In this document: positions 8,469 through 17,710 of the stretch, one piece after another
Layout of the letters: each line of letters begins with the position of its first letter
How positions within the stretch are numbered: position 1 is the first letter of the stretch
Origin: Bradyrhizobium sp.
GTDB lineage: Bacteria > Pseudomonadota > Alphaproteobacteria > Rhizobiales > Xanthobacteraceae
Assembly (NCBI RefSeq): GCF_004799405.1
Contig: NZ_SSMW01000120.1
Span: forward strand, 1 to 64,000
Direction of reading: 5' to 3'
Length of the DNA: 64,000 nt
The notes under the pieces: generated by a model
Databases searched by the model: none
What the model saw: the letters and a program-made list of their open reading frames with translations, nothing else
Told to the model about the DNA's origin: nothing
Position numbers and translations under genes: made by a program

Positions 8469-9203
8469 TCACCCTTCCGTCGGGTCATTTAGCCGTTTTT
8501 GAAGGGTCTTGGCGGCCCACAAATCGGGCCGCCGCGCCCTTGTCAGGGCCGCGGCCTCGGCCTGGCGCCAGGCCGCGACCCGGGCATGGTCCCCGGAAAG
8601 CAGGATGTCCGGGATGGTTCGGCCCTCGAACACCTGCGGACGGGTGTATTGCGGGTATTCCAAGAGGCCATCGGAGAAGCTCTCCTCGGCGCCGGAAGCC
8701 GGTTTTCCCATCACCCCCGGCAGCAGCCGGACACAGGCGTCGATCAGGGCCATGCCGGCGATTTCGCCGCCGGAGAGCACATAATCCCCGACCGAAACCT
8801 CCTCCAGCCCACGGGCCTCGATAACCCGCTGATCGATGCCTTCGAACCGCCCGCAAACGATCAATGGCCCCGGTCCGGCGGCGAGTTCCGCGACCTGGAA
8901 CTGGGTCAATGGCCGACCCCGTGGGCTCATCAGCAGGCGCGGACGATCCAGGGATACCGTTGCCGCATCGATGGCATCGGCCAGCACGTCGGCGCGCAGC
9001 ACCATTCCGGGGCCGCCGCCGGCCGGGGTGTCGTCGACGCTGCGGTGCCGGTCAGTGGCCGAATCCCTGATATCGCGCACCTCCAGGGCCCACAGGCCGG
9101 CCGCCAGCGCCTTGCCTGCAAGGCTGACGCCGAGCGGACCCGGGAACATCTCCGGAAACAGCGTCAGCACGGTCGCGCGCCAGCTCTTCGCCTTGGAACT
9201 CAC
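8469..9203 (-). CDS. trmD: tRNA (guanine37-N1)-methyltransferase
   Basis: A 244-residue TrmD that methylates G37 of tRNAs reading codons starting with C or G, preventing +1 frameshifts. The SPOUT/trefoil-knot signatures are visible: L-F-P-E-M-F near the N-terminus, D-D-x-P-x-G-G-G-P-G-M-V around 57-68, [11 protein letters not shown] (117-127) and [11 protein letters not shown] (137-147). D155 is in the conserved I-D-x-x-x-R-L segment. Its ATG overlaps the rimM stop by 4 nt (9200-9203), indicating translational coupling. Confidence 0.98.
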   Translation of the reverse strand: MSSKAKSWRATVLTLFPEMFPGPLGVSLAGKALAAGLWALEVRDIRDSATDRHRSVDDTPAGGGPGMVLRADVLADAIDAATVSLDRPRLLMSPRGRPLTQFQVAELAAGPGPLIVCGRFEGIDQRVIEARGLEEVSVGDYVLSGGEIAGMALIDACVRLLPGVMGKPASGAEESFSDGLLEYPQYTRPQVFEGRTIPDILLSGDHARVAAWRQAEAAALTRARRPDLWAAKTLQKRLNDPTEG

Positions 9204-9730
9204 GACGCCCCCGCATCTTCAGGCGTGTCGCCTTCGATCTCATCCGGCAATTCGATCACCACGCGTCCGCCTGCGAGATCGACCGTGGGTACCACGGTGT
9301 TGGTGAACGGCAGCAGCAGGGTCGCACCGTGCGCGGGCGCGATTTCGATGATGTCGCCGGCGCCGAAATTGTGGATCGCGGTGACGCGGCCGAGCGGCGC
9401 ATTGGCGGCCGTAACCGCGGCGAGCCCGATCAGGTCGGCGTGGTAATATTCATCCTCGGCGGTGGCCGGGAGTTTTTCGCGCGCGATGTACAGCTCGACG
9501 CCGTTGAGCCGTTCGGCTTCCTCGCGCGTGGCGATGCCTTTCAGCGTCGCGACCAGATGGCCCTTGGCCGGGCGGGCATGCGTCACCTCGAACCGACGCG
9601 CGCCGTCCTTGGTGGCGAGCGGGCCGTAGTCCATCACCGCGAGCGGTTCTTCGGTGAAGGTCCACAGCTTCACCGCGCCGCGCACGCCATGCGCGGCACC
9701 GATACGCGCGACGCAGATTTGCGCTGCCAC
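9200..9730 (-). CDS. rimM: 16S rRNA processing protein RimM
   Basis: A 176-residue RimM, the 30S maturation factor that binds S19 and helps process the 16S 3' major domain. The N-terminal barrel ([16 protein letters not shown]) and the PRC-barrel half ([11 protein letters not shown], then [17 protein letters not shown]) are both clear. The end is acidic ([10 protein letters not shown]). It lies between rpsP (18 nt gap) and trmD (4-nt overlap) in the usual operon order. Confidence 0.97.
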   Translation of the reverse strand: MAAQICVARIGAAHGVRGAVKLWTFTEEPLAVMDYGPLATKDGARRFEVTHARPAKGHLVATLKGIATREEAERLNGVELYIAREKLPATAEDEYYHADLIGLAAVTAANAPLGRVTAIHNFGAGDIIEIAPAHGATLLLPFTNTVVPTVDLAGGRVVIELPDEIEGDTPEDAGAS

Positions 9731-9748
9731 CGTCGCGCGCCGTCGCGC

Positions 9749-10141
9749 TTACTTTTTCGCTGCCGCGGCTGCTGCGCTAGCCGTTTTGGCGGCAGCTGCG
9801 GTAGCTGTTGCGGCAGTGGCGCTAGCCTCGGCGTTGGCCTTGCGCTCCTTGCGTGGCACGGCTTTTTCCGGATTGTTGCGCGCGGCGCGCTTGGCGACAC
9901 CGGCGGCATCGAGAAAGCGCGACACCCGGTCCGACGGCTGTGCGCCCTTGGCGAGCCAGCCCTTGACCTTGTCCATGTCGAGTTTCAACCGCGCCTCATT
10001 GTCCTTCGGCAGCAGCGGATTGAAATGGCCGAGCCGCTCGATGAAGCGGCCGTCGCGCGGAAAACGCGAGTCCGCGACGACGACGTGATAGACCGGACGC
10101 TTCTTGGTGCCTGCGCGCGCGAGGCGGATAACGACTGACAT
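9749..10141 (-). CDS. rpsP: 30S ribosomal protein S16 with long Ala/Lys tail
   Basis: A 130-residue S16. The N-terminal 80 residues are canonical: [24 protein letters not shown], then [10 protein letters not shown] and the P-S-D-R-V-x-R-F-L block. The last 40 or so residues are a low-complexity Ala/Lys/Thr extension, longer than in enteric S16 (about 82 residues) but usual in alphaproteobacteria. It follows ffh by 47 nt and is the first ribosomal gene of the operon. Confidence 0.97.
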   Translation of the reverse strand: MSVVIRLARAGTKKRPVYHVVVADSRFPRDGRFIERLGHFNPLLPKDNEARLKLDMDKVKGWLAKGAQPSDRVSRFLDAAGVAKRAARNNPEKAVPRKERKANAEASATAATATAAAAKTASAAAAAAKK

Positions 10142-10188
10142 TTGGTTCTCCTTCAGGGGTCTGTTTGAATGGGGATGAATTGATCGGA

Positions 10189-11739
10189 TTATTTCTTTTT
10201 GCCGAGGCCGGGAAAACCGCCGAGGCCCGGCAGGGTCGGCTTGCTGCTGAGTCCGGTCAGGCCCGGCAAGTTCGGCAGGCCCTGGCGCAGGCCCGCGGGA
10301 AGTTCTTTCGGCAACGCCGGCATGCCGCCCGGCCCGGCGCCACCCGGCATTTTCTCCGCCAGCGCCTTCATCTGCTCTGGCGACGGCATGCCGCCGCCAA
10401 AGCCCATCGCCTGTGCGATGCCGGCCATCGGCCCGCGCTTGCCCGAGCCCATGGCCTTCATCATGTCGGCCATGTTCCGGTGCATCTTGAGCAGCTTGTT
10501 GACTTCCTCGACCTTGAGGCCGGCGCCGGCGGCGATGCGTTTCTTGCGGCTGGCCTTGAGGATGTCCGGATTCTTGCGCTCTTGCCGCGTCATCGAATCG
10601 ATCACCGCGACCTGACGCTTCAACACCTTGTCGTCGAGGTTGGCGGCGGCGAGCTGGTTCTTTATCTTCGCGATGCCGGGCATCATGCCCATCAGCCCGC
10701 TGATGCCGCCCATAGTCGACATTTGCAAAAGCTGCTCGCGCATGTCGGAAAGGTCGAACTGACCCTTGCGCATTTTTTCGGCGACGCGCGCGGCCTTTTC
10801 CGCATCGATATGGGCGGCGGCTTTTTCCACCAGCGACACCACGTCGCCCATGCCGAGAATACGGCCGGCGATGCGGCTGGGATGAAAATCTTCCAGTGCG
10901 TCGGTTTTTTCGCCGGTGCCGATCAGCTTGATCGGCTTGCCGGTGACGGCGCGCATCGACAGCGCCGCGCCGCCGCGGCCGTCGCCGTCAACGCGTGTCA
11001 GCACGATGCCGGTGAGCCCGACGCGCGCGTCGAACGAGCGCGCCAGGCTGACCGCGTCCTGGCCGGTCAACGAGTCCGCGACCAGCAACACTTCATGCGG
11101 ATTGGCCGCGGTTTTGATTTCGGCGACTTCCGCCATCATCTCTTCGTCGAGCGTGGTGCGGCCGGCGGTGTCGAGCAGCACCACGTCGTAGCCGCCGAGC
11201 TTGCCGGCTTCCAGCGCGCGCTTGGCAATCTGCGCCGGTTTCTGGCCGGCGACGATCGGCAAGGTCTGGATATCGAGGTCGCGCCCGAGCACCGCCAGTT
11301 GCTCCATCGCCGCTGGACGATAGATGTCGAGCGAGGCCATCAGCACCTTGCGCTTGTCGCGCTGGGTCAGGCGTCGGGCGAGTTTCGCGGTGGTGGTGGT
11401 TTTGCCGGAGCCCTGCAGGCCCACCATCATGATGGCGACCGGCGCCACCGCGTTGAGGTCGATGGTCTGGCCGTCGGAACCGAGCGTGGCGATCAACTCG
11501 TCATGGACGATCTTCACCACCATCTGGCCGGGGGTGACCGACTTGACCACGGTGGCGCCGATCGCCTGCTCGCGGACTTTTTCGGTGAAGCTTCTGACGA
11601 CGTCGAGCGAGACGTCGGCCTCCAGCAGCGCGCGGCGCACCTCGCGCATCGCGGCATCGACATCGGCCTCCGTCAGCGAGCCGCGCCGCGTCAGCCGATC
11701 GAGAATGCCACCAAGCTTTTCCGACAGATTGTCGAACAA
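10189..11739 (-). CDS. ffh: signal recognition particle protein (SRP54 GTPase)
   Basis: A 516-residue Ffh, the SRP GTPase that binds 4.5S RNA and signal peptides of nascent membrane proteins. The N domain opens with F-D-N-L-S-E-K-L. G1 is G-L-Q-G-S-G-K-T (107-114), G3 is D-T-A-G-R (190-194) and G4 is T-R-V-D (248-251). The C-terminal M domain is Met/Gly rich, with the R-x-x-R-I-A-A-G-A-G RNA-binding segment and a G-L-G-K-K-K end. No ATG fits; the conserved N-terminus begins at a TTG (11739) with a GGA element upstream. Its receptor gene ftsY is 6 kb away. Confidence 0.96.
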   Translation of the reverse strand: MFDNLSEKLGGILDRLTRRGSLTEADVDAAMREVRRALLEADVSLDVVRSFTEKVREQAIGATVVKSVTPGQMVVKIVHDELIATLGSDGQTIDLNAVAPVAIMMVGLQGSGKTTTTAKLARRLTQRDKRKVLMASLDIYRPAAMEQLAVLGRDLDIQTLPIVAGQKPAQIAKRALEAGKLGGYDVVLLDTAGRTTLDEEMMAEVAEIKTAANPHEVLLVADSLTGQDAVSLARSFDARVGLTGIVLTRVDGDGRGGAALSMRAVTGKPIKLIGTGEKTDALEDFHPSRIAGRILGMGDVVSLVEKAAAHIDAEKAARVAEKMRKGQFDLSDMREQLLQMSTMGGISGLMGMMPGIAKIKNQLAAANLDDKVLKRQVAVIDSMTRQERKNPDILKASRKKRIAAGAGLKVEEVNKLLKMHRNMADMMKAMGSGKRGPMAGIAQAMGFGGGMPSPEQMKALAEKMPGGAGPGGMPALPKELPAGLRQGLPNLPGLTGLSSKPTLPGLGGFPGLGKKK

Positions 11740-11986
11740 TGCTGTTGTCCTTTGTTCTGACTTGCAGGTACCAAACCAAACACTTTTGCGCCCGAGGGCG
11801 CATCGCGCTGTCGGGCGTTGGCCTCCGGTCTCAAGGGCCGGGCGGCGGGTCGAAAAGAACGTCTTTCCGAGAAGTGCGGGCGTTAAAGCCCTGTGGCCCG
11901 CGAAAGTCAAGAAAAGTCGCTGAAAAACGACATTTTCGCGGCCGGCTCAGCCTTGCCGAAAGCCGCTTTTTCGGGTCAATCGGGCC

Positions 11987-13051
11987 ATGAATATCATCCG
12001 CCGTCGTGTTCTGGGGCTGCTGGCCGGCGCTGCCGCGGCGCTCGGCGTGCCGTCGCTATGGATGTCCCGCATGAAAACCTATGACGGTCCGGTGTCCGAT
12101 CATTTCGACGGCCTGCATTTCTTCGATCCCGATGGCGTGCCGCCGAAAAACCCGCTCGATATCCTGCGCTGGCAATTTGGCCGCGACCGGCAGCGGCATG
12201 AATGGCCGGAATGGGCGCCGAGTCCCTATTCAGATACGCCGCCGCAGCGCGTTACCGGCGACAAGGTGCGGCTGTCGTTCGTCGGTCACGTTAGTTGGCT
12301 GATCCAGACGTCGGGGCTGAACATCCTGGTCGATCCGGTGTGGTCGATGCGCGCCTCGCCGGTGGCCTGGGCCGGACCCAAGCGTCGCAACGATCCCGGT
12401 ATTGCATTCGAGGCGTTGCCCCCGATCGACATAGTGCTGGTGTCGCACGGTCACTACGACCATCTCGACATCGCAACGCTTTCAAGGCTCGCGGCGAAAT
12501 TCTCGCCGCGCGTGATTACCCCGCTCGGCAACGACGCCACCATGCGCAGCGCCGACGACGCGATCAAAGCCGAGGCGTTCGACTGGCACGACCGCGGAGA
12601 CCTTGGCAACGGCGTTGCGGTGACGCTGGTGCCGACGCGGCATTGGTCGGCACGCGGCCTGTTCGACCGCAACAAGACGCTGTGGGCCAGTTTCGTCGTG
12701 GAGACGCCGGCCGGGAAAATCTACATCGTGTGCGATTCCGGCTATGGCGACGGCAAGCATTTCCGCCGCGTCGCGCAGGCGCACGGGCCGTTGCGGCTGG
12801 CGATCTTGCCGATCGGTGCCTATGAGCCGCGCTGGTTCATGCAGGACCAGCACATGAACCCATCCGATGCGGTCAACGCGCTGGCCGATTGCGGCGCGGA
12901 GCAGGCGCTGGCGCATCATCACCGCACCTTTCAACTGACCGACGAAGCCATCGACGCACCGGCGATTGCGCTGGCGGCAGCGCTCGATGACGCCCGGATT
13001 CCGCGCGATAAGTTCGTGGCGCTGCAGCCGGGACAGGTGGTGGAGATTTAA
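11987..13051 (+). CDS. exported MBL-fold hydrolase (NAPE-PLD/RomA-like)
   Basis: A 354-residue metallo-beta-lactamase-fold protein. The N-terminus (I-I-R-R-R-V-L-G-L-L-A-G-A-A-A-A-L-G) is a likely signal or anchor and has a twin-arginine look. The zinc motif H-G-H-Y-D-H is at residues 154-159, preceded by D-P-V-W (116-119) and G-P-K-R-R (130-134). These are the marks of the N-acyl-phosphatidylethanolamine phospholipase D-like branch. Further metal ligands are expected at H219 (T-R-H-W), D243 (C-D-S-G-Y) and the late H-H-H region. It is divergent from ffh. The substrate is unknown; a lipid phosphodiester is one possibility. Confidence 0.8.
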   Translation: MNIIRRRVLGLLAGAAAALGVPSLWMSRMKTYDGPVSDHFDGLHFFDPDGVPPKNPLDILRWQFGRDRQRHEWPEWAPSPYSDTPPQRVTGDKVRLSFVGHVSWLIQTSGLNILVDPVWSMRASPVAWAGPKRRNDPGIAFEALPPIDIVLVSHGHYDHLDIATLSRLAAKFSPRVITPLGNDATMRSADDAIKAEAFDWHDRGDLGNGVAVTLVPTRHWSARGLFDRNKTLWASFVVETPAGKIYIVCDSGYGDGKHFRRVAQAHGPLRLAILPIGAYEPRWFMQDQHMNPSDAVNALADCGAEQALAHHHRTFQLTDEAIDAPAIALAAALDDARIPRDKFVALQPGQVVEI

Positions 13052-13077
13052 CCTCGCCCCGCAAGAGTGGGGCGAGG
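13052..13077. terminator. hairpin between convergent genes
   Basis: A 9-bp perfect inverted repeat, CCTCGCCCC (13052-13060) and GGGGCGAGG (13069-13077), with an 8-nt loop starts right at the stop codon of the MBL-fold gene and ends just before the stop of the SIMPL gene. There is no T-run on either side, so it is a plausible bidirectional terminator or mRNA end stabiliser, not a proven one. It also resembles a fragment of the CTCGCCCC repeats elsewhere in the window. Confidence 0.45.
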
Positions 13078-13082
13078 TAGAA

Positions 13083-13781
13083 CTACTGCGCCGGCTTGAT
13101 CGCCCAGGATACATTCACCGTGACCCCGAGCGTCTCTTCGCCCTGCGCCACCGGTGCTGCCGCGATGCCGGCGGACATTCTGCGATAGGGCAGCGCGCCG
13201 GGTGAACCTTCCTCGGTAATGCCGAGCGGCGCGCCGAGCGTGACGCCGGCGGCCTTGGCATAGATCTCGGCCTTGCGGCGGGCATCGGCGATGGCCTGTT
13301 CGCGGGCCTGATCGAGAAGTTTCGAGGCCTGCGACACCATGAAATTGATGCCGCCGATCTCGTTGGCGCCCGCGCCCACTAGCGCATCGATCACGTTTGC
13401 AAGCCTGGTGATGTCGCGCACCCGGATCGTCACCCGGTTGGAGGCGCGGTAGCCGACGATGGCGGACGAGCCTGTGCGGTTCGGTGCGTTTTGCGGTTGC
13501 AACGACAGCCGCGAGGTCTTGATATCCTTCTCCTCGATGTTGACGCCCTTCAACGCCAGCAGCAGTTTTCCCATTGCGACGTTGTTGGCTTCGGAGGCCT
13601 CGCGCGCGGTTTTGGCATCGCTGGTGACGCCGCCTTCGATCTCGGCCAGATCAGGCGGCACCGATACGGTGGCCTCGCCGGTGACGGAGATCATCGCCGG
13701 AGGTCCGTTCTGCGCCCAAGCAGGTGCTGCGAGCAGAGCGCCCGCGGCGACAGTCGCGGCAAGAAATGCGCGAAGTCTCAT
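13083..13781 (-). CDS. SIMPL-domain (DUF541) periplasmic protein
   Basis: A 232-residue exported protein. The signal peptide is clear (cleavage after A-W-A), and the mature part starts Q-N-G-P-P-A-M-I-S-V-T-G-E-A, the typical SIMPL beginning. The family's I-S-V-T-G-E-A-x-V-x-V-x-P-D and later N-x-V-x-I-x-V-R-D segments are present. SIMPL proteins are related to periplasmic YggE/BP26, linked to oxidative stress and oligomeric ring formation. Start choice: ATG at 13781, although a GTG at 13790 would overlap the upstream stop codon (GTGA). It is cotranscribed with the GyrI-like gene. Confidence 0.85.
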   Translation of the reverse strand: MRLRAFLAATVAAGALLAAPAWAQNGPPAMISVTGEATVSVPPDLAEIEGGVTSDAKTAREASEANNVAMGKLLLALKGVNIEEKDIKTSRLSLQPQNAPNRTGSSAIVGYRASNRVTIRVRDITRLANVIDALVGAGANEIGGINFMVSQASKLLDQAREQAIADARRKAEIYAKAAGVTLGAPLGITEEGSPGALPYRRMSAGIAAAPVAQGEETLGVTVNVSWAIKPAQ

Positions 13782-13786
13782 GAGTC

Positions 13787-14527
13787 TCACTTCAGCGGCA
13801 CGTAGATGTTGATCACCAGCTTGTCTTCCTCGGTCTTCAAGGGATCGGTGATGTATTCCTCGATGAAGGTGTCCTTGGCCTCGAGCTTCTTGTCGTCGAG
13901 GTGATTGGTGATGGCCTCGTAGGTGTTGTCCATGTTGTCGTAGGACCCGCGATGGACAAATTTCAACGCTTTGCCCTCCGGCGATTTGCCGATGCTCATG
14001 TTCTTGGTCAGGTTTTTCGGATCCTGATCGACCGGAATCTCCGCAAGGTAGCTGAAGCCTGTGTCGTCGGTCGAGGTATAGACGATCATCGAATTGCCGG
14101 CGTGCTTGATGCCCTGCTTGTCGAGCAGAGCCGACAATGCCTTGAGTGAATCAGTCAGCGCATCGAACGCTGATTCCCAGTTTCCGGTCCCTTTGACAAT
14201 GACGACCGTTTTCGGCGTCATCGTAATTTCCTCGCCGAACGGGTCGGCGGTCTGAACCGGTGCGGTAGCGGCCGGGGGCGGTGTCGCCGGCGTCTGCGCG
14301 GCGTCGGACGGAGGCGTGGGAGCGGCCGAAGGGCTCGCTTCCGGCGCAGGCGTTGCTGCCGGCGCCGGGGCAGGCGTTGTCGACGCGGCCGGTGCCGGCG
14401 TTGGCGTACTCGTCACGGCGGGAGCCGCCGGCGGCGATTGCGCCAGCGCGGGGCCAGGACCCGCCGACATCGCGGCTACCGGGAGCAGCGCGATCAGGCC
14501 GAGGCGGAAAAAGCCGATGCAATTCAT
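13787..14527 (-). CDS. exported GyrI-like effector-binding domain protein
   Basis: A 246-residue protein: signal peptide (residues about 1-30), then a roughly 65-residue low-complexity linker of Pro, Ala and Thr, then a GyrI-like/AraC effector-binding domain from residue 95 to the end. GyrI-like domains bind small hydrophobic or cationic ligands. Here the domain is fused to an export signal, not to a DNA-binding head, and there is no helix-turn-helix. The ATG at 14527 has GGAG nine bases upstream; an ATG at 14542 is less well supported. It sits directly upstream of the SIMPL gene on the same strand, giving a two-gene exported pair. Function unknown. Confidence 0.75.
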   Translation of the reverse strand: MNCIGFFRLGLIALLPVAAMSAGPGPALAQSPPAAPAVTSTPTPAPAASTTPAPAPAATPAPEASPSAAPTPPSDAAQTPATPPPAATAPVQTADPFGEEITMTPKTVVIVKGTGNWESAFDALTDSLKALSALLDKQGIKHAGNSMIVYTSTDDTGFSYLAEIPVDQDPKNLTKNMSIGKSPEGKALKFVHRGSYDNMDNTYEAITNHLDDKKLEAKDTFIEEYITDPLKTEEDKLVINIYVPLK

Positions 14528-14722
14528 TCGAATAATCTCCATCCGTGTCCAGCGCGGCGCGGCGTGTCCCGGTTCACGCTTTAGGCAAGTACCGCAATGG
14601 CCGGCACGTTAACACGAGGGCCCGGCTTTCGTCCCATGACAGATATGTCATGGTTGTTGCGCCGGAAGCGCGGCACTGGCCAATCCACCGGCATTCGCCA
14701 TATAAGACGGCAGGAAACCGGC

Positions 14723-15595
14723 ATGAGCGCGCTCGCAAATCACAGTTTCAGCAAGATGAACGGCATCGGCAACGAGATCGTCGTGGTCGATCTGCGCGAC
14801 AGGCCGGCGGCCGTCACGGCCGAGGAAGCGCGCGCGGTGGCCTCGCCCGCGGGCGTGCCTTATGACCAGTTGATGGTGCTGCAGCCGCCGCGGCTGCAGG
14901 GCACCGAAGCCTTTATCCGCATCTACAACAGCGATGGTTCGGAAGCCGCGGCCTGCGGCAACGGCATGCGCTGCGTGGCGCGTCTGCTGTTCGAGCGCAC
15001 CGGTCAGACCCAGGTCACTTACGAGACCCGGGCAGGCCTCCTGAATTGCTGGCAGGGCCCATCCGGCGATCTCTATACCGTCGACATGGGCCCGCCGAAA
15101 TTCGGCTGGAAGGATATTCCGCTGGCGGAGGAGTTTCGCGACACGCGCTCGATCGAACTGCAGATCGGTCCGATCGACGCGCCGGTGCTGCACACGCCCT
15201 CCGTGGTCAACATGGGCAATCCGCACGCGATCTTCTGGGTCGATGATGTCAACGCCTACGACCTCGTCCGCTTCGGCCCGCTCCTGGAAAATCATCCGAT
15301 CTTTCTCGAGCGCGCCAACATCACGCTCGCGCACATCGTCGATCACGATCACATCACGATCCGCACTTGGGAGCGCGGTGCGGGACTGACCAAGGCCTGC
15401 GGCTCGGCAGCCTGTGCCACGGCGGTGGCGGCGGCGCGGCTGAAGCGCGCCAATCGCATCGTGCAGATTTCGCTGCCCGGTGGCGAACTCGGCATCGAAT
15501 GGCGCGAGCGCGACGATCATGTGCTGATGACGGGGACGGCGACGTTCGAATATGAAGGGCGATTCGATCCGGCATTATTTGCCAGCGTCGCCTGA
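14723..15595 (+). CDS. dapF: diaminopimelate epimerase
   Basis: A 290-residue DapF, a cofactor-free racemase converting LL- to meso-diaminopimelate for lysine and peptidoglycan. The two catalytic cysteines are C78 (A-C-G-N-G-M-R-C) and C226 (K-A-C-G-S-A-A-C). The loop before the second cysteine reads E-R-G-A-G-L-T-K instead of the common E-R-G-x-G-E-T, a variant I believe is usual in rhizobial homologues. The ATG at 14723 has AGGAAA upstream and gives [17 protein letters not shown]. mtaB starts 1 nt after its stop, so the two are coupled. Confidence 0.96.
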   Translation: MSALANHSFSKMNGIGNEIVVVDLRDRPAAVTAEEARAVASPAGVPYDQLMVLQPPRLQGTEAFIRIYNSDGSEAAACGNGMRCVARLLFERTGQTQVTYETRAGLLNCWQGPSGDLYTVDMGPPKFGWKDIPLAEEFRDTRSIELQIGPIDAPVLHTPSVVNMGNPHAIFWVDDVNAYDLVRFGPLLENHPIFLERANITLAHIVDHDHITIRTWERGAGLTKACGSAACATAVAAARLKRANRIVQISLPGGELGIEWRERDDHVLMTGTATFEYEGRFDPALFASVA

Positions 15596-15596
15596 G

Positions 15597-16868
15597 ATGA
15601 GCGTCGACGTTGTCACTTTCGGCTGCCGTCTCAACGCGTTCGAATCCGAAGTGATTGCCCGCGAGGCCGAACGCGCCGGGCTCACCGACACCATCGTCAT
15701 CAACAGCTGCGCGGTGACCAACGAAGCGGTCGCGCAGGCGCGGCAGTCGATCCGGCGGCTGAAGCGCGAGCGGCCCGGGGCGCGGATCGTCGTGACCGGC
15801 TGCGCGGCGCAGACGCAAGCGCAGACGTTCGCCGAAATGGCCGAGGTCGATCGCGTCGTCGGCAATGACGACAAGATGCGCGGCGAGACGTGGCGCGCCA
15901 CGCGCGCGGCGCTCGATGTCGGCGGCAGCGAAAAGATTGCGGTTGCCGATATCATGGCGGTGCGGGAAATGGCGCCGCATCTTCTGCAAGGATTTGCCAA
16001 AGGCCTGCCACGGGTATTCGTGCCGGTGCAGAATGGATGCGATCATCGCTGCACCTTCTGCATCATCCCCTATGGCCGCGGCAATTCGCGCTCGGTACCG
16101 ATGGGTGCGGTGGTCGATCAGGTTCGCGCCCTGGCCGAGCGCGGCTACGCCGAAATCGTGCTCACGGGTGTCGATCTGACGAGTTACGGCGCGGACCTGC
16201 CGGGCGCGCCAAAACTGGGCATGCTGACAAAGCAGGTATTGCGGCACGTGCCGGAAGTGAAACGTTTGCGGATTTCGTCGATTGATTCCATCGAGGTCGA
16301 TCGCGATCTGCTCGACGTGATCGCGGCTGATGCGCGGCTGATGCCGCATCTGCATCTGTCGCTGCAATCAGGCGACGACCTGATCCTGAAGCGGATGAAG
16401 CGGCGGCATAGCCGCAAGGATGCGGTCGCATTTTGCGCGCAGGTGCGGCGGCTGCGGCCGGACATCGCGCTCGGCGCCGATATCATCGCGGGCTTTCCGA
16501 CCGAGTCGGAAGCGATGTTCATGCGCTCGCAGGAATTGGTCGAGGAATGCGGCCTCACTTTCCTGCATGTATTTCCCTATTCGCCGCGGCCGGGTACGCC
16601 GGCGGCAAGGATGCCGCAGGTCCGCGGCGAGGCGATCAAGCAACGCGCCAGGCGATTGCGTGCGACCGGCGAGGCCGCCTTGCAAAGGCGGCTTGTTTCG
16701 GAGACGGGAAGCACGCGGCAGGTGTTGATCGAAAGCGCGACGCAGGGCCGGACAGAGCACTTCCTGCCGGTGGCGATCAACGGCGAGGTGCCTGGCGTGG
16801 TGTTGACGCTTGCAATAATCGGACACGACGGCACGCGGCTGATCTCAAACTGTCATCGCCCGGCTTGA
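15597..16868 (+). CDS. mtaB: tRNA t6A37 methylthiotransferase
   Basis: A 423-residue MtaB (radical-SAM methylthiotransferase) that converts t6A37 to ms2t6A in ANN-decoding tRNAs. The UPF0004 domain supplies C10, C38 and C69 for one [4Fe-4S] cluster. The radical SAM triad C148-x3-C152-x2-C155 sits in V-Q-N-G-C-D-H-R-C-T-F-C-I-I-P-Y-G-R-G. A TRAM-like region follows. The start M-S-V-D-V-V-T-F-G-C lies 1 nt after the dapF stop. Oddity: the last codons (N-C-H-R-P-A) and the stop are inside a dispersed palindromic repeat (16852-16952), so the original C-terminus has been replaced or trimmed. Confidence 0.94.
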   Translation: MSVDVVTFGCRLNAFESEVIAREAERAGLTDTIVINSCAVTNEAVAQARQSIRRLKRERPGARIVVTGCAAQTQAQTFAEMAEVDRVVGNDDKMRGETWRATRAALDVGGSEKIAVADIMAVREMAPHLLQGFAKGLPRVFVPVQNGCDHRCTFCIIPYGRGNSRSVPMGAVVDQVRALAERGYAEIVLTGVDLTSYGADLPGAPKLGMLTKQVLRHVPEVKRLRISSIDSIEVDRDLLDVIAADARLMPHLHLSLQSGDDLILKRMKRRHSRKDAVAFCAQVRRLRPDIALGADIIAGFPTESEAMFMRSQELVEECGLTFLHVFPYSPRPGTPAARMPQVRGEAIKQRARRLRATGEAALQRRLVSETGSTRQVLIESATQGRTEHFLPVAINGEVPGVVLTLAIIGHDGTRLISNCHRPA

Positions 16869-16952
16869 CCGGGCGATCCAGTACGCCACGCCGCCTGCGA
16901 TTGACCTAAAGTGCTTTGGGATACTGGATCATCCGCTTTCGCGGATGATGAC
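16852..16952. repeat. 101-bp REP-like palindromic element, copy A
   Basis: Terminal inverted GTCATC / GATGAC, an outer hairpin GCCCGGCTTGACCGGGC, an exact inner pair GATCCAGTA (16875-16883) and TACTGGATC (16922-16930), and a right hairpin ATCCGCTTTCGCGGAT. A second copy of the same family is at 41544-41643; the two share ATCCAGTACGCC(A/G)CGCCGCCTG. It overlaps the mtaB stop codon. Confidence 0.85.
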
Positions 16953-16959
16953 ATCGTGG

Positions 16960-17682
16960 CTACTCGCCGTTCCACCAACACGCCCTCAGCCGTTCGCGTA
17001 AATGTTCCGGCACCGGCGCCACCACGCGGATCGGGTCCTTGTTCTTCGAAATCGGAATCACGATCTCGCGAGAATGCAGATGCAGGCGCGGCTCGCCAAA
17101 GCGCGGACCGGTGCCGTAGATATTATCGCCCACGATCGGCCAGCCTGATGCAGCCGCGTGAACCCGCAATTGATGGGTGCGTCCGGTGACCGGTTCCATC
17201 GCGAGCCAGCTGAGACCGACGCCGCGTCCCAGCACCTTCCAGTTCGTGACCGCGGTCTGGCCTTCCGGATCGGGCTTCTGCCACCAGCCGCGCTCGACGT
17301 TGAGGCGCCCGAGCGGCATGTCGATGGCGCCTTCGTCCTCCACCGGTCCGCCTTCGACCACCGCCCAATAAGTCTTGGAAATCCGGCCGTGCTTGAACAG
17401 CAATCCCAGCGATGCCGTCGCCTTGCGATGCCGTCCGAGCACGAGGCAACCCGACGTATCGCGGTCGAGCCGGTGGGCGAGAACCGGCGGCCGCGGCAGG
17501 CCGAATCGCAATGCGTCGAACGACGCCTCCAGATTGGCGCCGCCCTTGGGGCCGCGATGCACCGGCAGGCCCGCGGGCTTGTCAATCACCAGCATCAGCC
17601 CGTCGCGATGGAGCACGCGGGACTGAATTTCGTCCGCGGTCAGCCCCGGCAGATCGATGCGTTCGTTGTGACTTTCGTTCAT
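16960..17682 (-). CDS. RluA-family RNA pseudouridine synthase
   Basis: A 240-residue RluA-type pseudouridine synthase. The catalytic motif H-R-L-D-R-D-T-S-G is at residues 70-78 with D73 as the nucleophile. The family's L-V-I-D-K-P-A-G-L-P-V-H (31-42) and G-R-T-H-Q-L-R-V-H segments are also clear. No S4 RNA-binding domain is present at the N-terminus, so it is the short RluA-like form. Whether it modifies 23S rRNA or tRNA cannot be told. It is oriented against mtaB and ftsY, splitting what is commonly a dapF-mtaB-ftsY run; only 28 nt separate its start from that of ftsY, so the two promoters must be close or overlapping. Confidence 0.9.
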   Translation of the reverse strand: MNESHNERIDLPGLTADEIQSRVLHRDGLMLVIDKPAGLPVHRGPKGGANLEASFDALRFGLPRPPVLAHRLDRDTSGCLVLGRHRKATASLGLLFKHGRISKTYWAVVEGGPVEDEGAIDMPLGRLNVERGWWQKPDPEGQTAVTNWKVLGRGVGLSWLAMEPVTGRTHQLRVHAAASGWPIVGDNIYGTGPRFGEPRLHLHSREIVIPISKNKDPIRVVAPVPEHLRERLRACWWNGE

Positions 17683-17710
17683 GGCGCGAAACCGCTAACA
17701 CACGCCGGAC

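Noticed and set aside
10165..11760. A 531-codon plus-strand open frame opposite ffh
   Set aside because: Antisense shadow; low-complexity Arg/His/Ala sequence without any family motif.
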